Shown here: positions 23,965-36,744 of the stretch, one piece after another
Position numbering within the stretch: position 1 is the first letter of the stretch
How the letters are laid out: every line of letters starts with the position of its first letter
Origin: Glycine soja
Lineage: Eukaryota; Streptophyta; Magnoliopsida; Fabales; Fabaceae
Assembly: GCF_004193775.1 (NCBI RefSeq)
Contig: NC_041016.1
Span: 42,953,522 to 43,017,521 of the forward strand
DNA: 64,000 nt
Direction: 5' to 3'
Program-made: the position numbers and the translations under genes
Notes under the pieces: model-generated
What the model saw: the letters and a program-made list of their open reading frames with translations, nothing else
The model's database searches: none
Told to the model about the DNA's origin: nothing

Positions 23965-24763
23965 CACTAGAAGGTGGTTCAAAGTATAATATTTTGATCT
24001 AATAATATTTTAAGGTCACTAAAAAACTTAATATATGTGCCTTAAAACTTCAATAAATAATTTGAAAGATATAAATAATTATTTTACATAAAAAATTTAA
24101 AGGTCAGTAATAATTAATTAATATAAGGAAACTTGTGAAATTTGAATAAATTATGTGATAACCAATATATAATTAAAATATTTTAATATCATAAGTTTTT
24201 TTTTACATATTATAAATATTTTTAATTACTTACCTAAAATCTTAACACACCTAACATTGTACTATGTTGATAGATATTTGTTTCATGACTAATAATTAAT
24301 TTTAAATTTTACATTTACAAGATAACTAATATTTCATTGATTAAATTTTATTATTTATATGATCTTATTTATTTTTTATTATTTATAAATAATAAAATAT
24401 AAATTAAAAATAAATAAGATTATATAATTAAAAAATATAAATAATATAATATTAATAATGCAATATTAATAATGCAATATGTAAATTTATATCATAAATA
24501 TAATATAAATAAATTAATTGTCACTTAATTTACAAGAAATAAAGGTGGGTTAGTGGTTTGCTTTGCTTACAAATCTTTTGTGACAATTTTTTTTGTCACT
24601 AATAATAAAATTACAGTGACAAATTCCTTTGTTGTCACTATTATAAATAATATTAGCGGCAAAATAAAATTTAATTACAAATGATATATTATTAGTGATA
24701 ACTTGAATTTTCGTCACAATTTTTTAGTCACTAAAAATTACAACTCTTGTAATGATTGTAGTG
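23965..24763. mobile_element. Possible short CACTA-like element
   Basis: The right end reads ..gattgtagtg (CACTACAATC on the other strand), next to cat. A cactag at 23965 is also preceded by cat, giving a possible 3-bp duplication (23962-23964 and 24764-24766). Subterminal copies of gtcacta/tagtgac motifs occur on both sides. The terminal match is only 5 bp, so the left end is uncertain. Confidence 0.35.
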
Positions 24764-24790
24764 CATACTCTAAAATAGATTAAACTTATT

Positions 24791-25015
24791 GTGATTATGT
24801 TTGGCTATGCTAGGGGAACTGCACTACAAAGTACTTTGTGGGATGTCTTTGTGAACCAGCTGAAAGCTTTTTTGAACAACCATAATGGTTTACCCATGAT
24901 TCTATTGCTGCATTTGGTTAAGATAAAAGAGCCTAGAGGTCAAAATATAAGGATATTAATTAATGGAAGAACTTTGTTTCTTTGTTTTATGTTTACAACC
25001 ATTATTCTTTACTAA
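24791..25015 (+). pseudogene. RPA-like second OB-fold fragment (Helitron-associated)
   Basis: An open 74-codon frame contains LQSTLWDVFVNQLKAFLNNH, then GLPMILLLHLVKIKEPRG and IRILINGRTLF. The spacing is that of the second OB fold of plant RPA70-like proteins (TLWxxxxxQ, then hydrophobic strands, then NxxxATxLxx). It lies downstream of the first RPA-like fragment and upstream of the Helitron Rep gene, in the same orientation. Confidence 0.6.
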
Positions 25016-26740
25016 AAGTTGTATACTTTTATTTATGAATTGAGACTTTTCCAATCTCTATACAAAACTCAATGTATGGCTCAAACTTTTCATTATGAAA
25101 ATATTGTAGGGACTGAGAACTTCAAAAATATGTAGAAATAAATTTTCTATTTAAATTAAAAATTATTAATGTTATGTAGAATTGATTAAGTATTGAATGG
25201 TTTTACAGCTTGAACACAAGGTTGCAAATTTGTGTCCATTTACTAATAAATAATTTTGTCACCACTCTAACAAATTTAAGAGAAGCTTTGTTAAATTTCG
25301 TCTTAAAATCAATTGGTACTAAGTGAAGTTGTCCAACAGAGATATAAGTTGCACCCCAAGGACTCAAGCATGCGATGTGAGAGTTCCTAACAAGCTTAAA
25401 CAGTGACATTTGTGTTTGCCATTCAATTTGAAGTGATATCCTTAGCATGTCTAAGAGAAATACATTGAACATAATCGTTATTCTTTATATGTTATTAATC
25501 AAACTTATAAGAAGTGTACCATCTATGTTAATCAATGCAGTAATAATTGTTTTTTTTTTTGCCACCTTTGTCAGATTTAACAGTAGCTTAAAGAGAAACA
25601 TATGCTCCTTGTGAAATTCGATTTTACCAACCACTTTGAATTGCTATCTCCTTCTTTGACACCCTCTACAAGGTGCTCTAATGATTAACATCTCTTTTGC
25701 ATTGATGTTTTATGTAACATAACTTTACAATATCTGTGTACATTTCTTACCTATTTATACTAATGGTTTAGGTGTACAAATTTGTTACATAGTACAGCCT
25801 AATGGACAGACAATAGGATCGTGTAAAGAATGCAGGGGATGCATGCTGAAAACGAAAATTAATCTTAAGAGATAAACGTGTTAACAAAAGCATGAGATCA
25901 TATGAAAATGATCAAGACACAAATCAGAACAACAATGTATTATTCAACTAAGCTAAGTATTTATTTATTCTTACTAAATTTTTTGTTCAAATTATTTCAT
26001 TTAATGTTGAAAGTTATCGTAGTTATTTAATAGTTGACTACTTTGGAACACCATCCACATCAATTAGTTTTGGTACAAAATAAAAAACATAACCTATCAA
26101 TACCAGACCCTTGGTTGATATATCATCTATCATTGTTAATAATAATGTTCAATTTGCCTACATGAAGAGTTCCACTTCAATTGTGAATACCCAGTCAAGT
26201 AACAGTCAGTTAGCTACTCATAGAAGAAGAGTCATTAATGATAGAGCCACACGTGTGTTAGTTTCATGAGTAAATTTGGGCACACAAGTTCCATGTCTAT
26301 TGTCATTATTGGAGATTCTAAAACAAATATGCATAACCAAAGAAGTTCATCAACTAATGAAAACAACTCCACTTCAGGAATGAAACAACCTTTCAAGCCA
26401 GGTACATAAGTTATAGAAATAGTCAATTTGTATCAACAGAGGTCCCACAAAATCATTGCAATAGTAATGCTTATGAGATTGAAGGTAACCACTTAAACAT
26501 TATTCTAGATTCAATCTTAACACGCTAGAAGTAGATAAAGTTCAAGTTATTTTATAATATCATGAATTAATTATGCCAACTATTTTGATTAACAACAAAT
26601 CTCTCAAGTTCAAATTAAGAGGATATATATGAACATAAAGATTCAGAATTTATGGGGCCTACTAATATAGGTATTTAATATCAAATTATTATTGATATAA
26701 ATATTAGGCTCATCATGCATGCTTATTTAAAGTTTGAATC
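25016..26740. other. Gene-free or unrecognisable Helitron interior
   Basis: Short frames only. A Ser/Asn/Thr-rich translation near 26270-26400 resembles the low-complexity linker that often precedes Helitron Rep, but nothing can be assigned firmly. Confidence 0.35.
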
Positions 26741-27007
26741 TTATAAGTTATGTTGATATTGGAGATCCAAGCTATCTTTGTGAATATTGTGGGACTTATA
26801 TGTGGCATGAAGAAAGAATTGGAAAAAATATAAAGACTTCACACCCTAAATTCTTTCTTTGTTGTGGTGCGAAAGATTCAACTTCCACATTTGAAGAAAC
26901 CCCCTAATATTATAAATCATCTCTTGTTTGATCAAGATTCAATAGATAACAAGAATTTTCAAAAGCATATCCGTTCTTACAATATGTTTGCCTTTACATC
27001 ACTTGGA

Positions 27008-28350
27008 GTTTGATAAGTGTCATATTTTAGTTATTTTTGGGATTAAAATGTTAGCACTTATCTTTTGATTGTAATAGTTTTCTTATAAACTTCCCTTAAA
27101 TCTAGTTGTTTTATATATTGTACTGTACATTTATTAATGTTTTTGTTTAAATATGGAAGATCCATTCATGCATTCCTTATGTTTTGATGATTGTTTGTTA
27201 GATCCAGAAACCAAGCCAAATATGAAGGGTAAACGGGTCATTTTTCAATATTTTAGAGTACCATTCGCCCAGAGTAGCAACCAACTCACCTGGGCTAGTG
27301 AAGTTTCTTCAGACCTAATCAAACAACTGGCTTGGGTGAGTACAATTCATTTGGACGAGTGAATGCCTTTAGCTGTAAGCAACCAACTCACCTGGGCGAG
27401 TTGGTCTTGCACCTCTTGGCTCATTTTCTATAAATAGCCATGCAAATCAGAGGAAAGAAAGCAATGGAAGAAACCAGGGGAAAAAGCTCCCAGTAAAGAG
27501 AAAGGAGAAAGGAAGTGGCATTGAGTTGCTGATTCATGACCATGGATCACTTTCTTCATCATTTCTTCTGTTGATGTTGTGCTCTACGTAATGGTCGACT
27601 AGTTTCTCCATAGGATTGGATGTAATCTTTGTATCCTTATGTATCTCTTTTGACATTTTATATGTGTGTGTGTGTGTGGATCTTCTCTACTCATTTCTGG
27701 TGATTTCATTTTGTTTGTAATAGTTGATTCTATTTGATCACTAGTTTTATGAATTTAGATTTTAAGTTTGACTAGAAAGTACTCTTAGAATTTGAACTAA
27801 ATGAATTTACTTTTTACGTTATGTTTCTAGGAATAAAGCATAATGTTTTGATTGCAAATAGCACAAGGTTATGATTATAATGCTAGAATATTTACTTCAT
27901 ATGTGAGGGATCGATATTCGATAAATATTCTTAGGATTCTCGAATGCTAGGGATTGATTAGGGGTAATTTAATGTGTGCATCAATATGTTAGAAAATGAT
28001 TCATATATGTTAATCTTATTAGGATATTAAGGGTATGAATGATGAAATCCAATCCTACATCTTTCTTTGATTAATTGAATTTATTTTAATTGTTTCAGTA
28101 ATTTTACGTATTTCCAATGCACTAATTCCATTGTTTCAGTAATTTTATGTATTTCCAATGCACTAATTCCATTGTTTCCGCTATTTCGTTACTTTCGTTA
28201 TGTCCATTAAACCCATGATATTTCGATTGAATTTGAACATATCTATTGAACTATTTACTTTTATCCAGAGGCATTGAGTAACTCAAGTCCTTGTGGAGAT
28301 TATCTCTTTTATAAAATCTGTAACTTGCGACGACAATGGTACACTTTTCA
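27008..28350 (+). mobile_element. Non-coding insertion of unassigned class inside the Helitron Rep gene
   Basis: The Rep frame stops at FAFTSLGV and resumes with FNNGKGPPSF at about 28390. The intervening 1.3 kb starts tgataagtgtcat and ends near cgacgacaatggtacac. It has no long frame and no coding similarity. It contains a TG dinucleotide run (27665-27678) and a perfect-period 41-bp tandem duplication (28091-28172). An intron is possible but unlikely because no consensus junctions fit. I could not define a target duplication. Confidence 0.5.
28091..28172. repeat. 41-bp tandem duplication
   Basis: The unit starting tgtttcagtaattttacg is present twice in direct succession (28091-28131 and 28132-28172) with one substitution (acgtatt/atgtatt), followed by the start of a third copy. 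Confidence 0.8.
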
Positions 28351-29942
28351 ATAGTCTAACAGAGCTAAGCTAGGTAGATCATTTAACAATGGCAAAGGAC
28401 CACCATCTTTTAGAATACAAGGCCAATCATGTCACCTTATTGGTAGTTTGTTGCCAATGCCTGGCAATGTTCCAAAATTTGCTCAGCTTTACATTTATGA
28501 TACAAAAAATGAGATTCATAATAGACTCAAACACTTAATGAAATTATTTTCTACATTTTAACATTACTAATATCATATTCCAAGTTATTACAAATTTAAT
28601 TCTTTGTATCCAGATCTGAAAGCTATCTTGATCCACAAATTGTCAATAAATTGAAGGCCATGCTTGATGAGTTCAATGTATTGGCTACATCATTCGAAAT
28701 GAAAAAAGAGGTTTGATACCACAATTGCACAAGATATAAGATTAAAATTAATTTATGATAGGACCACTGATGGGAGATTTTATAATTTACCAACTGTTTC
28801 TAAATTTGTTGCTCTTATTGTTGGTGATGAAGAAATTTCCTTGAATAGAGATATCATTCTTGAGACACAAAGTTGTAAATTAAAAAGAATTAAAGAGTTG
28901 CATGTTAGCTATTTGGGTTTGCAATATCTCCTTTTATTTCCCTATGGTCAAGATGGATACAAACGTGATGTGCAACACAAAGATATACTTGAGTCTCAAC
29001 AAAGAAAGAGAATGTTAGCTTACCATCAAGGAGTTCTTTTGCTTTAGATTATAGACAAGAAAGGATGAACCAAAAACAATATTAAGTTAAAGAATACTTT
29101 TTGAGCAGTTTGTGGTTGATGCTTACAACATGATGGAATCTGAAATATTTTTTTTACATTAAAACTCATCAAAAGCAGTTAACAGTGCATAAATATAGCA
29201 ACTTTTGTAATTCTCATTATCCAAACCTCTTTGAACCATCAAATTTTTCATAAAACAAATAATCTTGCCTTCTAGTTTTGTCGGAGGACAACGATACATG
29301 GATCAATTATACTTTGATGGAATGACAATTTGCAACCATGTTGGATTTCCAGATTTGTTATTAACATTTATGTGTAATCTACACTGGCCAAAGATTCAAA
29401 GGTTCTTAAGGCCAAAGAATTTACATGCCCAAGATCAGTCAGATATAGTGTCAAGAATATTTAAAATTAAGTTTGACCAACTATGATTGTCTCTATTCTT
29501 TGGCCAAAAACCCAATATTTGGAAAAGTTCTTGCAAGTGAGTTAAGTTTATTATGTTAGACAAACTATGATTGTCTCTATTCTTTATTACTTGATATATA
29601 TTATTAACTTTCACTTTGTGTCTACAAATATATACACATTTGAGTTCCAGAAAAGAGGTTTGGCTCATGCTCACATTTTGTTATTCTTACATCCTTCAAG
29701 CAAGTATCTAACTCCTGAAGATATTGATAAAATTATTTCAGCAGAAATTCCAGATTAGGGCATGATGAAAATTTATATGAATGTGTCAAGAATCACATGC
29801 TCCACAACCCATGTGGTTTAGCTATCAGGATGCCACCATGCATGAAAAATGGTAAATGTTCTAGGTTTTCTCCCAAAAAATTCCAGACATCAACAATTAT
29901 GGACCAAGATGGTTTTCCTCTATAAAGGAGAACACACAATGG

Positions 29943-31905
29943 TAAAGTACTTGAAACACGCTAGAAGGGGGCTTGCATAGTGTGAAGGATAAAAACTTAG
30001 TCTTTCAACATCCAAAGGGTTCAAAATTATGTTGTTCTTAGAAAACCAGTTCACAAAACTTGGATATGATAGTCAAGAGGTAACTTATAGAAAAGAACTA
30101 GTTATATAGAAGCAATAAAGAAAACACAAAGGTCTCACTAATCAAATCTTTGATTACAACCAAGTATTCTCTATGACACTTCTAGCTACAGCAAGTACTC
30201 TCTACGCTACTCCTCCTGACACAACACTTAGTCTTCCCCTGAGATTAATACCAAAATATTTTGTCACGAAGCCACTCCTAACTTTCACAAGCAATAAATG
30301 TTTGATAGAAAATGTATTCTAATCACTCAAAAAGTGTTTACATAGTAGGCTTGAATACAATGAAACTTGCTTACTTAGAAAAGCTAAGATTCACTAAATT
30401 CGCTCAAGTTTCCTTCGTACTTAGCAAAGCTAAGATTCACTAAATTTGCTCAAGTTTCCTTCGTCCAGTGGATTGAAAACATTACATCACTTTTTTGTTT
30501 TGTCTCAAAATATTCTCTTATGATTTGACAACCTTAACATGAACATCTTCAAGTTGCATATAGACTTTAGAGCTTTGATCCATTGAGAGATCACAACTAG
30601 CCATTGTCCAGTAGTTTTAGTGCTTGATACGAGGTCGTTATTATGCAGAGAGAGAGAGAGAGAGAGTAGGGACCATAAACACTTTTTGCAAAATATCTTC
30701 AGAGAAGTATAATTTGCTAATGCAGTCTAGTGCTAAGAGTTGACTTTCAACACACAAATCAAAAGAAACATTAACAACAGACGACAAAAGGAATTAAGAA
30801 TGTCAAGACAAGACAATTTGAATTTTCTTTCCAATACTTGTAGTTGGCTCCCTTGAACATGGGGGGCATGTTCCAAGCATATCCTTCTTCCATCATTTCA
30901 GGTGTTTTCTTTCCTCTTTCCTCTACTCTGTTAAAAACTCAACCTAGAGGTCAAGCTCTGATACCAACTGAAGTACCTGAAACACACTAGAAAGGGGGTT
31001 AAATAATGTGAAGGATAAAAACTTAGTCTTTCAAAAAAAACTATTAATATCTTTTCTCAAATAGATATCAATGGATAAATGATTTCATTCAAGGGGTTTG
31101 AAATTATGTTGTGCTTAGAAAACCAGTTCAGAAAACTTGAATATGATAGTGTAGAAGTAACTTGTAGAAAATAACTAGTTATATGGAAGCAGTAAAAAAA
31201 ACACAAAGGTTTTATACTAGTTCATCCCAACTGTTGGGCTATGTCTACTTCTCCTTCAAACCTTGAAGGGTTCCACTAATCAAATATTTGATTACAATCA
31301 AGTATTCTCTATATCACTTATGGCTACAACAAGTACTCTCTAGGCCACTCTTGACACTACACTGAATCTCCCATTGAGATTAATACCCAAGTATGTCACT
31401 AAGCCACTACTGTCTTTCAAAAACAATATGTTTGATAGAAAATATATTTTAATTACTCAAAGACTGTTTAGACAGTAGGCTTGAATACAATGAAACTTGC
31501 TAACTTAGCAGAGCTAAGATTCACTCAATTTGTTTAAGTTTCCTTCGTCTAGTGGACTAACAATGTTACATAACTTGTTTGTTTTGTCTTAGAATATTCT
31601 CTTGTGATTTGACAACCTTAACATAAATATCTTCAAGTTTTATGTAGAATTTAGAGCTTCGACCTATTGAGAGATCCTAGCTAGTCGTTCTCTAATAGTT
31701 TTGGTGCTTGACACGAGGTCGTTACTGTGTAGAGAGAGAGGGGAGCACAAACACTTTCTACAACATATCTTTAGAGAAGTATAGTTTGCCAGTGTCGCCT
31801 AGTGCTCAGAGTTGACTTTCAACTTACAAATCGAAAGAAACGTTAACAACATAAGACAAAAAGAATTAAGAATATCAAGACAAGACAATTTGAATCTTTT
31901 CTTTT
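29943..31905 (-). mobile_element. Miniature non-coding LTR retrotransposon with ~0.9-kb LTRs
   Basis: Two direct repeats (29943 to about 30823 and 30969 to about 31905) share a long colinear similarity that includes a large gap in the left copy. Only about 150 bp separate them. At the inner edge of the right copy lies gctctgatacca (30955-30966), the reverse complement of a tRNA-Met primer-binding site, so the element reads on the minus strand. No coding sequence is present. Imperfect duplicates aatgg and tatgg flank it. It interrupts the Helitron Rep gene after FPL.RRTHNG. A GA microsatellite lies in the left LTR (30647-30667). Confidence 0.75.
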
Positions 31906-33597
31906 GTGCACTATGGCACAAGTTTCTTGCTAAGCCTATGGACATTACTTTCTCGTGATTAATTTTAGTTCTTGAGGATCGAGTAATTGTTCCATTGATT
32001 TTGTATTGCGAGCCAAGTGCTTAAACATTTGTCTTTTTTGCACTGGACGCAGAAGCAGTATCGTATAATGAATGATACTTTTCATATCATCCATAGCCTT
32101 TATGTTCATGCTTTTCTGGTTGTATCTCATAAAGATAAATGAACTTGTAGCTTAAGCATGAAAGGTTAGTATATAAAACTTATACTTTGTTAACATCAAA
32201 ATTTTAGGGATTTAATTGTTTGGTACAATCCAATGAGACTTGAATGCAGCCATAACAAATGGTAATGTGAAATAGAAAAATGATTTTTTTTCTTGACAAT
32301 CTCCATGTTGTCCCCTATAATCAATATCTTTTGTTGAAGTACCAAGCTTATCTCAATGTTGAATGGTACAATCAATGTACTTCAATCAAGTACTTATTTA
32401 AGTACATCAATGATGGGTATGATTGTATAACAACTATCATTATTCCTACACAAAGTGAATATTGATCTCAAACTCAGTGTGTTGATGAAGTTAAATAATA
32501 TCTTGATTGTAGATACATTTCACCATCTGAAGCATGTTGGAGAATCTTTTCTTTTCCAATTCATGGGAGGACACTTATAGTTTGAGAGATTATACTTCCA
32601 TCTCCCCAATGAATATTTTGTATTTTTTTAATGATTATGAGGACATGGATGACTTGCTATCTAAGCCACTTGTCAAAGAATCAATGTTTACAACATGGTT
32701 ACTAGCAAAAAAACCATACATCGAAGGTAAAAATCTTACCTATCTCCAATTTGTATGATAGTTTGTCTATGTACTTAGAAAAAGAGCTTTGCAACCAAGA
32801 AAGCAAAGTTACACTGTTGGCATACTCAATTGGGTTCCTCCAATTGTTGGTGAATTGTATTACTTAAAAGATGATGTTGTCTGTGGTTAAAGGACTATAT
32901 AGCTATGAATAAATTATAACAACCTATTTTCCTAGAGGCATTTTTACAATGGTCTTTCTTTATGATGATAGAGAATACATTGAAGCTATCAAAGAAGCCA
33001 ACAAATGAGGATCAAGTCATTATTTAAGGAAGTTATTTATCACGGTGCTTATCTCTAATAGCAATAATAGACTCAAACATATGTGGGAGTGAACATGGCA
33101 ATGTTCAATAGATGGGATTTTACACAAGCAAAGAATGTTATCAAACATTCATGGCATGTAATTTTTTCATATCATTCCAAATATAAAATTTGGTTATATA
33201 AACATGCATTCTTTTTCTTAAATATATTAACCATCGTATAATTTAAATCTCACTTCTCAAACTTGCACCTAGATGATCTTGAGTTGCAAAACTTGGCACT
33301 ATTACAAATAGTGGAATTGTTGCAATCTAATCATAAAAGTTTACCCATTAATGCCATTTCCAACAGGGGTAGTAACATGTCAAATAGGAAATAAATTAAT
33401 CTATGTTGAGCATGATTATGATATAAACCAATTGAACATTAACTTCCAAACTTGTTTTACTTCTCTTACACATGATGCACTCAATTAATTTTTATTCCAA
33501 ATTTGTATTGTTCATTTTTTTATTTCTTAGAACTAATTTTATATTTTATTCAATTGTGCATTAATGTAGATGAACAATGTAATTTTTTTACACAATA

Positions 33598-34999
33598 ATG
33601 GAAGTTGTTAATGCTCAACATGGTGACATCTTTTACCTATATGATTATGGAGGCACTGGAAAAAAACTTTTATGTGAAAAACATTAGCCTTTGCATGGCG
33701 TTCTAAAGGCCATATTGTATTGATTATTGCATCTTGTGGAATAACGTCTCTATTATTGCCTGGTGGAAGAACTGCACACTCAAATTTGCAATCCCAATAC
33801 CTACATTGCAAAACTCAACATGTAATATTCATCAAGGTAGTGAACTTGTTGAGCTATTAAAGGTGAAAAGCTCATAATTTGGGATGAAGATCCAATGACA
33901 CACAAGTTTTGCATTGAGGCACTCGACAGGAGTCTTAGAGACATCATGAATTTCTCTTCTAATGCGGATTCTCCATTTTGAGGGAAAGTTGTTGTTTTTG
34001 GTGATGACTTCAAACAAATTCTACAAATTATTCCAAGAGAAAGTCGATTTGACATTATTAATGCCACAATTAACTCTTCTTACTTGTAGGAATTTTTTCA
34101 AGTTCTAAAACTCACCAAAAACATGTGCTTGCAAAGTAATGAAAACAATACAAATGTGGAAGAGCTTAGACAGTTTTTTGAGTGGCTATTATGTGTGGGT
34201 GATGGAAAACTGGCTGAACCAAATGATGGGTATGCACATATAGAAATTCCTGATGAATTTCTAGTCACTAATTTTAGTGATCCCATTCATGGCATAGTTC
34301 AAACAACATATCCAAATTTTGTGGAGCAATACAACAATGATGAGTTCTTGAAGTCTAGAACTATCTTGACATCAAATATTGACATCGTTGAACAAATCAA
34401 TTATTATATCCTATCTATGACTCCTGGTGATGAAAGAGAGCATCTTAGCTTAGATTCAATTGACATGCCATATATAGTTGAGAGTGCTCGCCTAGATGCA
34501 ATTACACCTGAATTTCTTAACACATTGAAGACATCGGGACTACCCAATCATAGAATCAAATTAAAGAGTGACAGTTCAATAATGTTATTGAGAAATCTTG
34601 ACTAGTTTGAAGGTTTGTGTAATGGCACTAGATTAATTGTCACATGACAGGAAAATCATGTGATTGAAGCAAAAATCATCTACGAGAAGAACATTGGAAA
34701 CTTAGTTTACATTCTCGAATGTCTTTATCTCCTTCCTAAAATCATTGTGGTCTTTCACGCTTGTGAGACGACAATTTCCTTTGATCCATATGATATGACC
34801 ATTAACAAATCTCAAGGTCAATCCCTTTAGACAATTGACTTATATTTGCCTAGACCTGTCTTTAGTCATGGGCAATTGTATGTAGCATTTTCTAGAGTCC
34901 AAAGTAAATAAGGATTGAAGATCTTAATACATGACAAGGAAGGAAAACCCTTAAACACAACCACCAATGTTGTGTTTAAGGAAGTTTTCCAAAATTTGT
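33598..34999 (+). pseudogene. Helitron PIF1-type helicase domain
   Basis: The C-terminal SF1 helicase half of the Helitron protein is nearly complete but broken by stops. Readable motifs in order are: Walker A as YDYGGTGKKLL (33640); Walker B region [20 protein letters not shown] (about 33877), where DEAP is the usual form; VVFGDDFKQILQIIPRES (about 33990); a long open stretch of 160 codons at 34123-34605 (EELRQFFEWLLCVGDGKLAE to LLRNLD); MTINKSQGQSL (about 34795); and LYVAFSRVQS (about 34877). It ends NVVFKEVFQNL at 34999. Walker A lacks its usual Thr/Ser after Lys (GKK), and several stops interrupt the frame. Confidence 0.9.
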
Positions 35000-35603
35000 A
35001 GTGTGTTAACACTAGACTTCATTTATAACAACTAATTTCTCATTAAATTTGTAATAACTTGGTTTTTATGATGCATACTTCTTGGAAAGAATTAATCTTT
35101 CTAAAATCAATCAATTGTTTTTGGTCTATTTCATATTGTACAATTTACCTTTCAGATTTATCACCATTTTACCAAGTCTTCAGCTACATCTACACTTTAT
35201 AACACTGGTAGTAGCATCAGCTTATATTCATCTCACTATATATGGATTTTGGTTGAATAATTCTTCAGAGAGTATACAATGTGCAACATAGATTGAATGC
35301 AATTGCCAAAACTGTACATATCCTCCCCCTTCCTACTTTTGTGTCATCATCTATTTATATTTTACTAAAAATGTTGGGTTCCCAATTTGTCTGATTAATT
35401 TATTCCACTCATCATGCCATAACTCTTCATTTTTAAAATGTAACACTGATTGATTATAAAAATGTAGATTCTGGCAGTAATTTACAATAAAGAAAATGTT
35501 GTACAAGTTTTCTCATCTATTGACCAAGTTTAAATTCAATTCTTTTTGTCTGCTTATTTCTTTAATAATTAGAAAACACTTACTACAAATCAATTACTTA
35601 TAT
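35000..35603. other. Gene-free DNA downstream of the Helitron helicase
   Basis: AT-rich sequence. The Helitron 3' end (CTRR after a small hairpin) is expected here, but no candidate is convincing. Confidence 0.4.
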
Positions 35604-35612
35604 ATTGTTATG

Positions 35613-36735
35613 GGTTTTTTTTCGTGAATACGCTCTCTCTCTCCTATTTTTTTCAATATACACTACTTTGCAATTTAATTTTCAATCTACACTATTTTAG
35701 ACTTTGTGTTTTGATTCACACCACTTTGCAAATGAATGTGGGCAAAGAGATCAGACAGCTGCAAACTCAAATGAACGTGAATACATTTTTCTCTCTCCTT
35801 TTTTTAAAATTTAAAATATTATAAAAAATATATATTATATTATATAATTTTTTAATTGGTTTTAAAATTACTTATTTGTTAAATTAAATTTTATAATTTT
35901 TATTTTATTTTTTAAAAGAAAATGATATTATTAAATATAATTATTTTTGTTTTATTATTTAATTTACTTAACATATTTTTTAGGTGAATATTTTTATTTA
36001 AAATATGAATTTTCTAATATAATTATTTTTAATAAAATTATATTACTAAATATAATTAGTTTATTTATGTCATTAGATTTAATTAAAAATGATAAGACTT
36101 TTTGTTTAACTAGAAGAATATTATATTGCATTATCAATAAAATACTAAAACAATTAGACTTGGCTAAGAAAAAACTTAAGATGAAGATATGTTAGTATAA
36201 TTGTTTCTGTTATGACCATGTTGCCGGCAAATTCCACATTTTTTTCTACTTTCCCTTTCATTTTCTTCTTCGTTCGTCCATCTAAGTAGGAAAGTGAGTT
36301 GAAACTGGATGATCATTTGCAGTCCTCTTTCTCCTTGGATCAACTCCACTGATCTTGTTCATATTTTTGCCACATTGATTCGTGTGGCTGTAAACCAAAA
36401 GAGTTCTCGTATACATGCAAAATATGTTGTAAAGTGAATAACATCGGCATATAGTTCATGAGATCAAGTAATTTTAAAACCAATTAAAAAAAATTATATA
36501 ATATAATATTTATATTTTATAATATTTTAAATTAAAAAAAAAAACAAAAAGAAGAAAGAGTGTATTCACGTTATTTGAGTTTGAGCTGTCAAATCTCTTT
36601 GGCCACGTTGATTTGTAAAGTGGTGTGAATCAAAACACAAAGTCCAAAGTAGTGTAGATTAGGAATTAAATTATAAAGTGGTGTACATTGGAAATAAATA
36701 GAAGAGAGAGAGTGTATTTAAGAAAAAAAAAAACT
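35613..36735. mobile_element. Non-autonomous Mutator-like element, 9-bp TSD
   Basis: A 1123-bp element has terminal inverted repeats of roughly 260 bp (35613 to about 35875 and about 36470-36735). It is bounded by a perfect 9-bp duplication attgttatg (35604-35612 and 36736-36744). Both arms start with a T/A run and a TC/GA-rich tract and share a long colinear similarity including the segment ttttgattcacaccacttt. A 9-bp duplication with long TIRs is diagnostic of Mutator-like elements. The 600-bp centre has no transposase. A less AT-rich part at about 36220-36420 might be captured host DNA but is not recognised. Confidence 0.9.
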
Positions 36736-36744
36736 ATTGTTATG

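Larger units (their letters stand above)
26745..32900 (+). pseudogene. Helitron Rep (HUH endonuclease) region, fragmented
   Basis: Pieces appear in family order. First is the N-terminal zinc-binding segment (DIGDPSYLCEYCGTYMWHEE, then HPKFFLCCG) at 26745-27005. After a 1.3-kb insertion comes FNNGKGPPSFRIQGQ ... LLPMPGNVPKFAQLYIYD at 28390-28520. Then FVALIVGDEEISLNRDIILE (28800) and PSSFVGGQRYMDQLYFDGMT (29265) follow. The HUH motif is in EFQKRGLAHAHILLFLHP at 29645-29700, followed by IRMPPCMKNGKCSRFSPKKF near 29830. After a second insertion come YQAYLNVEWYNQ and IKYLFKYINDGYD at 32340-32420, the region of the catalytic tyrosines. Stops and frameshifts separate most pieces. The enzyme would nick and rejoin single strands during rolling-circle transposition; this copy cannot. 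Confidence 0.85.
21830..34999 (+). mobile_element. Decayed plant Helitron (RPA-like plus Rep-helicase)
   Basis: On one strand and in the expected order lie fragments of an RPA-like single-strand DNA-binding protein (21845-22065 and 24791-25015) and of the Rep-helicase protein (26745-34999). Plant Helitrons characteristically carry both. The outer termini (5' TC and 3' CTRR with hairpin) could not be identified, so the limits given are those of the coding homology. It is broken by at least three later insertions (about 23965-24763, 27008-28350 and 29943-31905) and by many stops. Confidence 0.8.

Noticed and set aside
31945..32130. 61-codon minus-strand frame (MRYNQKSMNIKAMDDMKSII)
   Set aside because: Composition is natural, but it lies between Helitron Rep pieces on the other strand, has no recognised family and no supporting exons.
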